Assembly (NCBI RefSeq): GCF_003073045.1
Contig: NC_037602.1
Coordinates: forward strand, 8,542,464-8,606,463
DNA: 64,000 bases
Reading direction: 5' to 3'
Source: Pomacea canaliculata
Lineage: Eukaryota > Mollusca > Gastropoda > Architaenioglossa > Ampullariidae
Position 1 is the stretch's first letter. Each line of letters begins with the position of its first letter. The notes beneath the pieces were generated by a model, which saw only the letters and a list, made by a program, of their open reading frames with translations, was not told the origin of the DNA and ran no database searches. Position numbers and translations under genes: made by a program. Positions 1-11,964 of the stretch are shown here, piece after piece.

Positions 1-523
1 AAACCATAACAAAAATTTATGGGTATTTTCTCCTATTCTGCAATGTTTAATACCACTTCATAATGAGTCAACCAGTATATGTGTTGAGACCAAAAAACAT
101 CAAACAGTAGCACATGAGATTTTAGACAGGTATTCATTGCATGAATGAACAGTGTACTTGTAGTGTTGTCACTGGGTTACTTCAGTGGTATTGTTAAAAA
201 TTCAGACAAACTAGTTAAAACTTTTTTCCCCTGTATTAACAATAGTAACTGGCATAATAAGGTTTTACCATTTGTTACATTCACATTACAGAAGAAACAA
301 CATGAAGTCTCTTGTTTAAAATTTTTTTCAAGAAGTTCAAAATATAACTGAAATAAATTAAACAATCAGTCCATCAATTAATTTGTTTTTTTACAATTTT
401 GTAGTATTTTATGCAAAATAATGGGTATCAAGAATGAGGGCACCATGCAGTACCTTCCTGGTAAATTACATTCTTTTAAATAAATCTACACCTTGATTTG
501 GTAATAAAGTCAGATGTACCTAC

Positions 524-948
524 CTTGATGAACAACTGACAACTTTCTGAAGGACTGTCAGTGATTAGAAGTTTGTCATCCACTAGCTGTACACTGACTT
601 GAGCCTTTCCATCAGCTTCCTCAAAATAGTCAACAACGCACTGAAACAATCATTTTGTGTTGATGACACAAGTGACTATGACTTATGATTACAATACTGA
701 AGTGCTTTAATGGATACTGCGACCAAAAGTCGTTTTACATTTAGTGGTTTAGTTGTAGAAGTTATTGTTTATAACAATGGTGAAAACTGTTTGGTCTGTA
801 CACTGCTTATAGTCGCATTTTTATTCTTATATTCAAGCAATAGAATTTAGCAGGAAATTTCAGCAGTCACCTCAGTAAATGAAGCTAATCTTGGAGCTTG
901 ATCCTTTCCTCTTCGTTGAATACATGCTAAAATTCTGACTGATGCCAT
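524..948 (-). CDS. 5' part of an unrecognised protein-coding gene (two exons, runs off left edge)
   Basis: Two minus-strand exons join in phase 0. Exon 1 is 871-948: it starts at an ATG, encodes 26 codons beginning MASVRILACIQRRGK, and has a GTGACT donor. Exon 2 is 524-640: 39 codons, TTTCAG acceptor, perfect GTAGGT donor, containing CVVDYFEEADGK and SESCQLFIK. The remaining exons lie beyond the left edge. The second exon is acidic and hydrophobic and looks like alternating beta strands, but I recognise no family. Its start codon lies 333 bp from the divergent C5orf63-like start, so the two genes probably share a promoter. The exon structure is well supported; the function is unknown. Confidence 0.6.
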
Positions 949-1281
949 AATAATATTACAGAGCTTGCTTGATGACTCCGTCCTACCAACATTGGTACGT
1001 TACTATCGGTAATAATAACAATGATTTGTGCTTAGTAATTGTTCGCCTTCATACATTCAGAAGAAAAGTGCTGAATATTTATGTTCCCACAAGGTATTAG
1101 GCATCTGTAATGACTTTGCAGCTTTCGAATTTTAATTCATCGAAATATTACTGCTAACGTTTCGGTTTAGATAACTCACTTGTCGACAAAGTGACGCAGA
1201 AATTATCTCCCTTCAATGCGAATGTGCTGAAAAGCGTGATCTGTCTTTAAGTGAAAGGTTATTTCTCAGTCATTTCGAAAA
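949..1281. promoter_or_regulatory. Probable bidirectional promoter
   Basis: This 333-bp interval separates the start codons of two divergent genes (948 on minus, 1282 on plus). It must hold both 5' UTRs and the core promoter sequences. No TATA box or known site was identified with confidence. The call rests on gene geometry. Confidence 0.5.
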
Positions 1282-1895
1282 ATGGTGATTTATGCAAGGG
1301 CTGGTGTGATCATTAGAAGAATGTGTTCAAGTCGCAGTAACTTACCTCGTCTCACGCTCTTTACCAAAAATCCCTGCCCTCTTTGCGATGAAGCCATGGA
1401 AGAACTTCGCTCCTATCAGCACAGGGTAGGAAAAATGGACATATATTCCAGTCTACTAAATTGGCACTATAATAAGAAGCATGCATGAGAGTGGATGGGG
1501 GAGTATGCTGAAATTTGAAAGAAATAATGATACCCAATAGCCAATGTAATTTCCAGCAACAATCATATGCTACAAAAAGCAATTTCAAAGGTTAATTTAG
1601 CAGGAGCTAACATATACAAATGACACATAAAGTGTATTTTTATATGCAAAGGGTTTGTATACGACACTCTAATGTTGTGTTTTAGTTTTGTTGATCTCCT
1701 TTTTCCTTTACATTTCAGTATCAACTAGAGAAAGTGGATATAACATTGCCCGAGAACAAGAGATGGTATAAAATGTACAGATTTGACATTCCTGTCTTTC
1801 ATTTAAATAACAAATTCCTCATGAAACATCGTGTTGATCACGAAAAGCTTAACAGTGAACTTTTAAAATTTGAAGAACCAGGAAACAATAAATGA
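1282..1895 (+). CDS. C5orf63-like glutaredoxin-like protein (two exons)
   Basis: Exon 1 is 1282-1425 and exon 2 is 1719-1895. They are joined in phase 0 through a GTAGGA donor and a CATTTCAG acceptor, giving 106 aa. The product carries a thioredoxin-fold redox motif, LTLFTKNPCPLCDEAMEEL (CPLC), near residues 26-44. Exon 2 has KVDITLPENKRWYKMYRFDI followed by PVFHLNNKFLMKHRVD. This is the layout of the DUF836/glutaredoxin-like family (human C5orf63, yeast YDR286C): CxxC, then the cis-proline segment 'IPVF'. It is presumed to be a small thiol-disulfide protein; substrates are unknown. An alternative in-frame ATG lies at codon 14 (MCSSRSN). A polyadenylation signal AATAAA is at 2136-2141. The next gene, MARCH, is convergent. 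Confidence 0.88.
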
Positions 1896-2135
1896 CAGTT
1901 TTATATATAATTACAACAGTATGCTATCATTTTTTTTCCTGACCTTTTTGTAAACATATTAATTGTGTGTTTTACGCACACAAAAGTGTTGCCAGAAGAC
2001 ACTTGTTAACATAGTTCTTAGCTTCTGTGAATGTAAATTATGTGCGGTTTTAATTAGATTTATCTATATGTACATTCTTTGGTGTATAGAAATGTATTCC
2101 TAGAAATCATGAGTTTACAAATTATTGCAGATATA

Positions 2136-2141
2136 AATAAA
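2136..2141 (+). terminator. Polyadenylation signal of the C5orf63-like gene
   Basis: An exact AATAAA lies about 240 bp after the stop codon at 1893-1895, in an AT-rich context. It is the first good signal downstream; an AATAAA also spans the last codons at 1887-1892. Confidence 0.5.
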
Positions 2142-2159
2142 AATTCCTGAAATGACACT

Positions 2160-3735
2160 GGTGTATTTTTTAATCAAATCTACATCTCAGATACTCAGAA
2201 CATCATGTTACTTTAGACATTTTATTTTTGAATAGATAAATTTTCTCAAAATGTAAAAAACTGTAATTTTTCCCAACTTTTAATTTGAAGCATTTTAAAC
2301 TGCAACTCTCAAGCAGAATCAAGAATGATGATGAATAATGGCATGTCAAATGCAAAAGGTCTCAACAACTCTTGAAAGTATATAAAACATACATACAGTA
2401 CAAAATAGTATGTAAATCATAGTATTTATTTATAAACTAAGAACTTTAAACAAAAATATGCATGATTATAAATGTTCATAAGGGTAAAAAAAGATATTGC
2501 GTATATAATAGATTTGCTTTAAACTGTGCTGAAGAAAGGTAAATGTATGTCAACTATCTTAAAGTATGGAAGTGATTTCAAGTAATTAAAATCATGTATC
2601 AGAGATTTATGCAAGAAATCCAAGAAACATGTCTGATGAATTAAAAGGAACATACAGAGAGAAGGATATATATATAGGCAGCATTCAACCATGCTGAGAA
2701 ACACAAAAAGGGTGGGTGTACAAAACATAAATATCTATTTAAACAAATAATAGGTTTAATCATAAAATACTGATATAATAAGCAAAACTTAGGTATTATT
2801 TAAAATTATTTCTTTAATATTTCTTTAACATGCAGTTCAGAAATGCAGGCAAAAGGTGAGAAAAAAATAATTTTGCAAAACTGCCACTCTCATATACATG
2901 AACACCCTAGTGCAAGTTTCTGCAATTAAATGCCCACATGCATGCACAAAATCATTCCAAAATAAGCACTTTAAAGTGGTTTTTCTTTACTGAAATTGTA
3001 TACAATATATTCAGAATTTGTACAGTAGTTATAGTTTTATTTCACATAAAATGATTCATACAAAAATAAAGATGCAGTAATGAGATTTTATGAGTAGGAT
3101 AATTTGTTTCATAAAACAGTTCTACTTCCTGCTGTTAGCTTACAATAGAAAGGAAGGAAAATCTTTCACAGAGCACACAAATCATGAGGATAACTTGTTG
3201 CAATAAGCCAGTTTTTCTTTGTTCACACCACTGTAATTTTAAAACATTTGGTTACATTAGCTGATGATTAAATCTGTCAGAAGCTGACAGGAAACCCAAA
3301 ATGCGTCCAAAGGATTGTAAACAGTGCAATTATCAACAGCTTGTGACATACAATTTTGTAAATTATAACTATCCATACAGGGAGCATGATTTGCGAATAA
3401 CACTTTTTCTTGATGGTTGGGGACAAGCAATGCTTTTTATTCCATCTTGCTTGCTTAAACAGGAGATCTCAGAGTAGTAGATAAATTGGCTTTTAAGAAA
3501 CGATTAGATGTAACAGGTGGAACATTCAATATTTGTAAGAAATTGACAATCATCCCCATTCCATTTAAATGAAGCATCTAAGTGATTACAGCAGAAAGCT
3601 GAATACCAAAACATCCTGCACAAATTGATTACTGCTAAAATTCCTCAAGGAAAGTTTAAAAAAAAAAAAAGGCCAAAACTGATGTGTTAACAGAGATTTT
3701 ATAGGTGTTGTTCTAGTTCAAGAAATTGGGAGACT
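2160..3735 (-). other. AT-rich non-coding interval, probably the MARCH 3' UTR and intergenic DNA
   Basis: There is no credible reading frame or repeat here. The stretch lies between two convergent genes and probably includes the long 3' UTR of the MARCH gene. Several minus-strand AATAAA-like words (TTTATT on plus) occur, so the 3' end cannot be fixed. Confidence 0.35.
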
Positions 3736-6450
3736 TTATACATTTGTCTCAAACTTAATATCCAAGGCTGAACTGTGCTCTTTGGCGGATGTAGCCTTGG
3801 TTTTGTCCATGCAATCTGCCATTTCTGCTTTATTCTCTAGCCTATTTCCACTTTCCAAATCTGTCTCCCATTTGGTGGCATGAAGACTTGTGGAATATTT
3901 CAGCACTGGATGGAACAAAAGCATAGCCTCATTAAGTTCATTGCTCTGCTGGTCTGAGTTCTGATGAGAGGAGGGAGAAGGGTTCTGCTTCACAATTTTT
4001 TTTCGTTTCAGGGCTTGGAAGACAGGTTTGCCATTGAGTGACTTGTTAGAGGTGATTTTTACCATTTGGTGTTTCAGTCGCCATTTTTGAAATGTTGTTA
4101 CGTGGTAGTGCAGGGCAACCTATTAGAACAAAAAAATATGTTTATTGTTACATCACACATAACACTAAATTCGGTTTATCCAAATCATTTTATCCACTTC
4201 TAAATAAACAGGAGTAAAAGATAATTCTATATTTATTTTTCTGTTGTCTCTCCAGTCTATATAAATGACATGGTAATGCAAAAGTATTGCAGATGTTGAT
4301 AATTGTAGTAATAGTAATTACATGAATGCATACCAAAGGTGCTTAAGTGACCTAAAAAAGGTGAAAGCATTTAAAGGCCTAGCAGGTCGTAATTTCTTTT
4401 TGATGACTGAATAAACCTCCGTGAAAAGTAATATTTCCCCAATCAATGTCATGATGTCATAGATGCCTAATTAATATTGACATCCCACTTGTCCCAGTTT
4501 AAATATATGTGCACAATCCTGATGTTAGTGTCGACTTCTTTTTGTGTGTGGCCTTGTTTATAGGCATGTATCTCAAAAATGGAAGGAGAATATTCAGTAT
4601 CTTGTATTGAACTTTACCCACTCTTCAGAAAAAAATGTACCCTTTCCCTCTCAGAACTTTAAGCAGTTCCAAATATAAAGAGAGAAGTGTTCCCTCTATT
4701 AAATGGAAGGTTTGATTTTGATGGTATTTTCTGTCTTGATCTTCTAATGTTAAATCAGAAATCAATAATATCAAAGACTTACACCCAGCCAGGTGATGTA
4801 GATAACAATCAGACAGGTAGTAAGAAGAATGAGGCCTTGCATCTGCCAGCTACCAGGCCATTGTGAGTAACGAAGGGCACCCCTGATGCATAGGTATGCA
4901 CTAATTATGGAAACGGGTGTCAACACAAAGAAGCAGCTGATATCACAGATGGTGTTGAGTCCATGATTTGGATGAGGGGGAGACTTGAAAAACTGAAAAC
5001 GACGTTAAAAGAAATACAAGGCTGAATCCATAAACCACAGCATAGATTGTCCTTTCACTCCCAAGACCATCACATCCTCATTCTACGATCTCTGTGTTGT
5101 AAAGTGCATTGAGCTCGCTGCAAATCGAGAAAATCTGGTAAGTGCTCTTTAATAACCATGAAAGGTTTTTACGTGTACGTTGATAGATTTATTCTTTGCT
5201 GGGAAACATAATTCTTCTAAAAACAATTTGTAGTTTAATGCTCAAATCTTAAGAAGTAATTTAATTTTGTGGCATTGTAATATATCATTGGAACAGACAT
5301 TACCTCGCTTAGGGGGGGTGTTGTCTTTTCAAGCATAAATTCGTATCGACACAGCTCACATCGAGTGGTGTGACTGGTTCCCAGCCAACGCTCCAGGCAG
5401 GACAGGTGCAACATCCCCACCGAGCCAGTACAGTGACATGGTGATATGAGCTCCTCTTTATCTTCTCCATCATGACATATGCGGCAAACAGGACCATCAC
5501 TTCCAGAACTGAAACAGGCGTATATAATTACTTATCTAGAAGCCAAAATAAAGATAATTACTTTGGGAGACAGTAAAACTCTCTCACATACACACACACC
5601 ACAGAGAGAATAGGGAGAAAACTAATAGGAAAAAACTTATAGAAAAAGAAAGCATAAACATGTTTCTTTCCATCTGCAAGCAGTTTGCAATTGAGCTCAT
5701 CCTTAACACCCCCAATATCCACCTACAGTTGGAAACCTGATGCTACCAGTGGCGTAGGAACGAGGAAGAGAGGGGACAGCCGCCCCTCAAAAAAAAAAAA
5801 AAAGAAGAAAAAATTAGGAGGAAAGAAAGTGAATGTCGTTCAGTGTCAGGCGAATCTAGACTCGTGGAGGCCTTGGGCAGAGAAAGAATCGGTGGCCCCT
5901 TCGTCCGCCAATGTCAATAAAACCAAGTGGCGGCCCATGATATTCTCATTTCGGCTGAAGGTTATAATACTACCTATAGCTTACTGTTCCGACTTTAGCA
6001 ACATTAGTAAATACAGCAGACTAATTAACAAGAAACATAATGTTTTTCGGCCACATTGCCGTCAGTTGTGTCGTTATTTTCTCTTTCTGCTCTATATATA
6101 TATAACGTCCTTAGTGTTTTTCTATACGCGTCAAAGTGCTGGAAGTGTTCGAAACCAAGTGTTGGCGTTGCATACACAAGATCTTCAACACCATCTTAAA
6201 CGAAGAGCTGATCGAGAGATATAGGATTCGGACAGAAGCAACCCAACTGCGGCGCTGGCGATGGCTAAGTCACGCGTGTTGCATGCATCCATCCCCAGAA
6301 CGATGGACACCGCAAGGAAAGAGGAACAGAGGGAGATCCAAAGAAAAATGGAGGCGAGCCTTAAGAGCAGAGGTCTATAACTCGAAACAACCCCAGGAAA
6401 CCAGCAGATGGAGGTCCCTTGTCATCTCACGTGCCAGACGGCACAGAGAG

Positions 6451-6513
<63 letters not shown>

Positions 6514-9188
6514 GTATATATATTCTTCTGACACCAAGCTTCTGCGTGTCCGTCTAAGACAAAGGTGTATGTACAGAGGTCTTTCTCCTACCAAGTCCCA
6601 TTAACTTGGAAAGGATTACCCGTCAGCCTTCGACACTGATTCTCTTACCATCTTTAAATCTAAACTTAAGACACATCTTCTCAGAATGGCGATCCTCCCC
6701 TGACCATGAGCGTGCATGACGTGCGTCTGTAATTTACTTTGTGAGTGTGTATGCTGTAGAAGTGAGCGTGTCTGTTATTTGTGAATACGGTTGCATGTTT
6801 CTTGATGATTTAGTCTATGCATTATTTCTATAAAGCGCTCATTGTGTAAAGGGCTAAATAAATAAACTGTTGTTGTTGTTGCTGTTGTTGTTGTTGTTGC
6901 TGTTGGCGTGGCGGCGCTATGCTGGTGTACAGTTTGCACATGCCTAAGGCCGCCCCTTCTGTCAGCATGAAGTTTGTCCCTACCAAAAACTGAGCATCTT
7001 TCTATGCCACTGGCTACGCTACCTCTGTGAGCAAACTGATTTACTCTCCTGTGACTTCCTGACTTCAGAACTGGTGCCACTGCGTACTGTCTGCTGCGAA
7101 GGACATGGCAAGGAGGAGACGGAACCGTACCCCAGATCAGATGATTGAGACTCTGAGACAGAGCTTCCCTCTGATATTCCTGTTACATGATCTGATGCCT
7201 TTAGAATGGTCTCTTGAGACTCGGCCGACATCACAGGTGACCGAGTACTTTCTAGCTGCCGTATTGGAAACTGGATTTGCGAGTCATCTTCATCCTGCAC
7301 ACAGTGGCATCTTTCATGCTAATTATTTTTCAATTTTGTAATAAATAAATATACTAATTTATTTTCTTACGTATTTAAATGATTCTGTTTTTGAGTCACT
7401 AAGTTTTCTGGAAAAATGTAAAATGCGCGTCATTGCAATCTGTATGTGAAAATGCATTTATGGTCGATGAATAAAGAAACAGATATTAAACCAATCTCAT
7501 GTAAATGTTTTTTTTTTCCTTACGTTCACCACTTACCTTCTTGACTGAAAGTGACGCTTCTGACCAAAGAGACACTTGTGACCAAAAATGTAATTATCAA
7601 AATCCCCTTATCAACAAAGGCGACTATCGGACTTTTTGTGAGTAGGGGTCCGGTTACACATATCAGACAACCCCCACCCCACACCACCACCACCCAAGTC
7701 TATATTTTTAGATCACTGCAGAGGTCTTATCTTGTTTTTTTCTTTTTACACAATCAAACATTAAGAACTCGTAACAGTTACGTTTTAATGAAATAATGAT
7801 ATAAGAACATTGATTTAGTATTCTGTTATTCCATTAGCTAAAGGACCTTTGCCCTCCCACCCCACCACCCATGGTTCCTACGCCCCAGTTCAATGTATTG
7901 TTCACCAGAGACGACCTTTTTAATCATCACAGTGGCTGTGAACTGGACATAGTACTCTAACAGCGTCACGCTCCACACGTTGACGCAAGAAAGGTTTTAC
8001 AGACGCAAAGATCGCAGGACGATTAAAGGCCCTATAACCTTCTGTAGGTGGGCTTACATCACTACATCACATCGTCGACACCTTCACTTCCAATCTTAGC
8101 GTCTATAAAGCTCGACACGGCTGTGTTTGTCTAAAGGCAAGGAATAAAAACTAATACGACACTCATTTTCAAATGCAATGTAATGACATTTAAGCTCTTT
8201 TAACTCTGTAAGCTACTTTGAACTCAGTTTTAGATTGGATTCTTAGCAACGTATTGCGTGCAAAATGCCCAATAACACGCGTACAATATCGATAAACAGA
8301 TGATGAGCGAATTACGCGGAACCATAAAATTAAAATGTCACTGGTGATGCTAGTTGCATTACGAAATTTTCTTTAAAAATGTTTATCACTGCCCCTTTAG
8401 TTTTATATATATATAGCTACGGCGCTCCCCCTTTTTATTCGTGTTTTTTTCTTCTCGGAGGCACTGTTTATTTATATGGGATTTATTTAAAACATGCCTG
8501 TTCTTCACAAGTCCTGCCCAAGCACAATTTATCATGAAATGTAAATATCCATGCAAGTGAAAATCTGTAACCCATAAACTCGCATCGAGTATGCATGACG
8601 GTGAAATCGGGAGGTAAGGGGTGAACTCCAGCAGGTTGGTATGGTCTGAATTAAGAAAGGTTTTAATAGATTTTTTTCCCATGAAAATATTTTTATTTTA
8701 CATCTGTCAAGTTCTTTCAATTCAAAACTGTAACACTTAACCAGGCTATGTGTCTTAGTAAGATCACCACACTCCTTTTTTTTATTTAAAAAAAAAGACA
8801 TGATGTCTACATTGCCTGTGCCAAACAGCTTTAACGACTAAACGCTGACTTTTTCCAGCTCCTCCCATTCAGAATGAGTTAGTCGTTTATCAGGTATGTG
8901 TCATATTCCATCATGTGAAGTTTGACTTTTTCATGAAATTTCACAATTATTTAAATATTTTTTGTTTAGAGGGTGCTGAAAGTAAACCCGTAGTTGGGAG
9001 AAATGAGATTAGACATGTCAATGATCGAGATCTAGAGAAAATATTTCATTTTAAATACATTAAAAAGAGTTTTCAAAACATACGGTAACTGGATTCTCAG
9101 TGGAAACATCGGAGCGGGCGAGTTTCCTCGATTCGCGCGGTATAAGCAATTCAGATTCTTCGCAAACGAGACAGAAATCTGAGGCCAT
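3736..9188 (-). CDS. MARCH2/3-like membrane-associated RING-CH E3 ubiquitin ligase (5 coding exons)
   Basis: Exons in coding order are 9084-9188, 7023-7318, 5304-5508, 4783-4992 and 3736-4119. All junctions are in phase and the product is about 399 aa. The RING-CH domain (C4HC3) in exon 3 reads VCRICHDG, SPCHCTGSVGMLHLSCLERW, CELCRYEF, then PLSE, the same boundary as the vertebrate MARCH2/3 exon. Exon 4 has two transmembrane segments (ISCFFVLTPVSIISAYLCI and LILLTTCLIVIYITWLG), followed by VALHYHV at the exon 5 junction. The family ubiquitinates membrane cargo in endosomes using E2 enzymes. The serine-rich N-terminal region from exons 1-2 is not conserved in vertebrates as far as I recall, and the C-terminal tail is long. 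The start is the first in-frame ATG in exon 1 (MASDFCLVCEESELL). MARCH2 and MARCH3 cannot be separated here; neighbouring C5orf63 favours MARCHF3. Confidence 0.87.
6130..6456 (+). mobile_element. 3' fragment of an RTE-like non-LTR retrotransposon reverse transcriptase
   Basis: The frame at 6136-6456 encodes CWRCIHKIFNTILNEE, then LRRWRWLSHACCMHPS and WTPQGKRNRGRSKEKWRRAL. This is the typical C-terminal tail of invertebrate endonuclease/reverse-transcriptase LINEs ('RRWRWLGHVLRM... WTPxGKRxRGRPKxTWRR'). Only the last ~105 residues remain, so it is a 5'-truncated dead copy. It ends directly in a TTGA repeat, the kind of short tandem tail these elements carry. Confidence 0.75.
6451..6511. repeat. 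(TTGA)n microsatellite tail
   Basis: About fifteen copies of the tetranucleotide follow immediately after the LINE coding fragment. They are probably the retrotransposon's 3' tail. Confidence 0.85.
6535..6905 (+). mobile_element. CR1/L2-like LINE 3' end with (TGT)n tail
   Basis: Frame fragments read LTWKGLPVSLRH and, after a frameshift, DTDSLTIFKSKLKTHLLRMA, the familiar C-terminus of CR1/L2-type reverse transcriptases ('VWNSLPxxLRHxDSLxxFKSxLKTHLF'). A 3' UTR follows, ending ATAAAGCGCTC...GGGCTAAATAAATAAAC and then (TGT)n at 6870-6905. It is a 5'-truncated, frame-broken fragment inside the hAT-like ends at 5747-7012. Confidence 0.65.
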
Positions 9189-9242
9189 CGGCAGACTGAT
9201 ACCAAACCATCTTTCATTGCCACATTCAACGTCGACAATCAC

Positions 9243-9254
9243 TGCGCATGCGCA
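9243..9254. promoter_or_regulatory. NRF-1-type site in the MARCH promoter
   Basis: TGCGCATGCGCA is an exact palindromic match to the animal NRF-1 consensus (YGCGCAYGCGCR). It lies about 55 bp upstream of the chosen MARCH start codon (9186-9188), in a locally CpG-richer stretch. The placement fits a housekeeping-type promoter and supports the first-exon call. Confidence 0.55.
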
Positions 9255-9324
9255 CTGTTGCTCTTCCCAACGCTTTCAGGTTACTCGGAAAGAAGGTTTT
9301 ATGGACGTAGTCGTCAGTGTTTAA

Positions 9325-11950
9325 AAAATATCTGCATTTATATCTATTTATAAGAGAGTGTAAAAGGGTCTTAACCCATAATGGTACATGATCGGCGTTC
9401 TATTGATGACGAAAAGAAGAATTGTGACAGCGTGTATAACCATGGACGTGTGTAGGTGGATTGCTGTCTGTCTGCCAAGACCAACGCTTTTCTCTTGCGA
9501 AGTTCCCCACTGTTAGTCTCGGCGAGCCTACACAGAATAATGTGACTAAACCGGAAGCTTTATAGTATCATGCCTCGTTTTAGTAGCTCATCTGAAATGT
9601 GAATAAACCGGAAGCTATGCAGTATCATACCTCGTTTTAGAAGTTAACTGGAAAAAAAAAAATCGCCTGCCAGCAGTCCAGTAATACAAGTTCGTGTAAA
9701 CTACGTTTCGGTGCAGTTCCGCACATTTGATATGTCTAATGAGCCAAAGAAACACCGCAAATCGAAGATTGTGGAGAAATGAATGTTGAATAATATTAAA
9801 ATACACATAACTAAAACGACAGTTGTCATAAACAGTTGTATGATAGAAAACATGTTAAAGGATGATGTCTCCGCTGTAATATTAGCTTTCGAGGAACACA
9901 CATTTTTATAAACACACGTATAACACATATTTATAAAGATATGTATGCTCATGAGAACACAATGAACTCTGTTTTGACACCATTATTATTATTATTATTA
10001 CTTATAATTTTTTGTAAAGCGCTGTGAGCGACTATTTTAATTCACTTGATGTAATTTTGATTTGTTTTGCTTTGTGAAAAACGTGTGATCAAGAACTATA
10101 GCTACTAACTTGAAAGATGCATTGGGCTAGGTGATTAAAATACTCGTTGCATGGTATCTTACTGACAATTCCACTTTTATTCTAATTTTCATTCTGTTGA
10201 GTCTAAAGTTCTTATTACCGTTCAGGTTTCGAGGGTTGTAGGTTCTGAAACAGAGGTACATTCATATTCCGGTTTATTTATTTTTTTTTTTGTTTTTGTT
10301 TTTTTTTTGTTGCTGCTGCTGAGAGCCTAATTTATGAGGGGAGACAAACACTAATAAAGGAGATGGATAGGGTCCGCCTGGCACAAACGTGCCTTAGACA
10401 CGGTGGATCACGTTCACTGACCTTATAGCCTTCAAGTTACAGAGTCTTTGACATGGATTGAGTGCAAAACAAGAATCTTTAGGTATGTGCCTGTTTCCAA
10501 TTATAGGACCTCGCATCCGCTCCTTGCTGTATCTGGAACTAACCTGGACTAATCCTGGAACAAAGTTACCTCTGCTTCATAAATATGGCCCCAGCAATTA
10601 TATTTGAAGTTTATCCAGGAAGCTTTTACAACGTTGCTTTTTTTCCCCTCTCAGTTTGAACATGGACGTATATAGATATTAGTTCGAGCAATCGATGTCG
10701 CATAACTGATGAAGCATTTTGACAGTTTATGGCGACTTTGTCACAATCCTCTTCACGATAAAAGAAGATGGCGTGAAACAATAAAAACGTTAAGTAAGAG
10801 AGTGATGCACACGGTTTGCGCCAAACTGTCTTGGGAAATAAGGCGGAGGGTTGCGATATGTTTGTTCACATGGAGCTAATGATTCAACATTTCTAAAATG
10901 TAAAACTGTTGTAAAGAAGCAAATTTAAACAGTTTTTTTCCCAAAAATCGCACCTCTAAGATTTAGATGCGTTGCACAGGCGCATACAAAATGTGTGTGG
11001 ACGGGAACGAAAGTATTAAACAGTCTTATCTTATTTAAAACAATTTTAGCCAAAAATGTTTTAAAATTTTGTTGTGTGTTTTGGACTGTTTCCGTAAAAC
11101 TGATTGACTAAATAGATTTATAAGACTTATAAGTGTTTAAGATGAGAAATATGCTGTGCAACTGGTCCGTGGTTGAGAGCCATGCAAATGTGTGTCGTTT
11201 GTTCCATTCTAGGCAGAATGTTCATTTTGTCTACGGGAATGTTAAAATGTAGATTATGTGGTTTGGATAGCTTGCTGTCCAAAGTATCTTTCACTTTATA
11301 TTATTATTATTTGTGTGTTAGACATGACTTTAAAAAAGATATACAGCAAATTAACTCAAAGTTTTTGACGTTTTGTTCTGAAAGTATTCTATTATGAAGG
11401 GGTGAGGTAGGAGTGCTCGGTAGCACCGCAATGTTTACACTTTGTCCCCTAAATGTGATCAACATTTCATCGTAATACATTAGGTCTTACCACTTCACAG
11501 CTCCAGAACATCCCAGTGGGTACGCGTGTAAGTGAAACTAAACTGCTCAAAACAATGGAAAGACCATCTTCATGTTTTGTACATTTTTATTAATCGTATT
11601 TGTACCAGCAGTGAGCAATTTCTTTCAAAATCCATTTCTGCTAAATTTGTTGTGTTGGGTAACAGTCAACGTGAATTTTATGACCATCCTGACCGACATC
11701 CAGTTTGGTCTTGTGTGTGTTCATTACAGCCGTCAAGGAAGAAAGGTCATTGTACCTACAAAAAGGCGTGCAATTGCAACATATATCCATATGACCAGGC
11801 AGAACTGAACAGTAGAGAAGATGTACTGCACGTGCAAGCCATGTCTATTGTCAACGCAAAATATATAGATTTTGCGTTATATATAATGTTAGAGCCCGGG
11901 AGGTAGGAGTATTGGTGGTTTCTATGCACCTTTTTAATCTTGCACCAGAG
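9325..11950. other. Intergenic stretch without a supported gene
   Basis: Open frames here are short and not protein-like. A short (ATT)n run at about 9983-10001, followed by TTTTTTGTAAAGCGCTGTGAG, resembles the 3' region of CR1/L2-type LINEs but is too short to classify. I see nothing else I can support. Confidence 0.4.
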
Positions 11951-11964
11951 ACGACGATTAAGTA

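Larger units (their letters stand above)
5747..7012. mobile_element. hAT-like non-autonomous element with LINE fragments inside, in MARCH intron 2
   Basis: The left end reads CAGTGGCGTAGGAACG at 5747 and the right end, reverse complemented, reads CAGTGGCATAGAAAG, ending at 7012. These are imperfect terminal inverted repeats of the CAGTGGCGTAG type used by many hAT elements. GCTAC flanks both ends (5742-5746 and 7013-7017), but a full 8-bp duplication is not intact. GC-rich words such as CGCCCCT lie just inside each end. Two LINE 3' fragments sit between the ends. The right end is only 10 bp from the 5' splice site of MARCH exon 2. The boundaries are reasonable; the family is inferred. Confidence 0.5.

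Noticed and set aside
5685..6224. 179-codon plus-strand open frame with a lysine run
   Set aside because: It crosses the transposon border and a poly-A stretch, and its protein has no domain character except the LINE fragment in another frame.
7864..7888. GGCGTAGGAACC-type sequence (reverse) like the 5747 hAT end
   Set aside because: Only a single terminus is seen, with no partner or target duplication, so no element can be delimited.
9100..9324. Plus-strand 74-codon frame at the MARCH promoter
   Set aside because: It is the antisense shadow of MARCH exon 1 and its upstream region.
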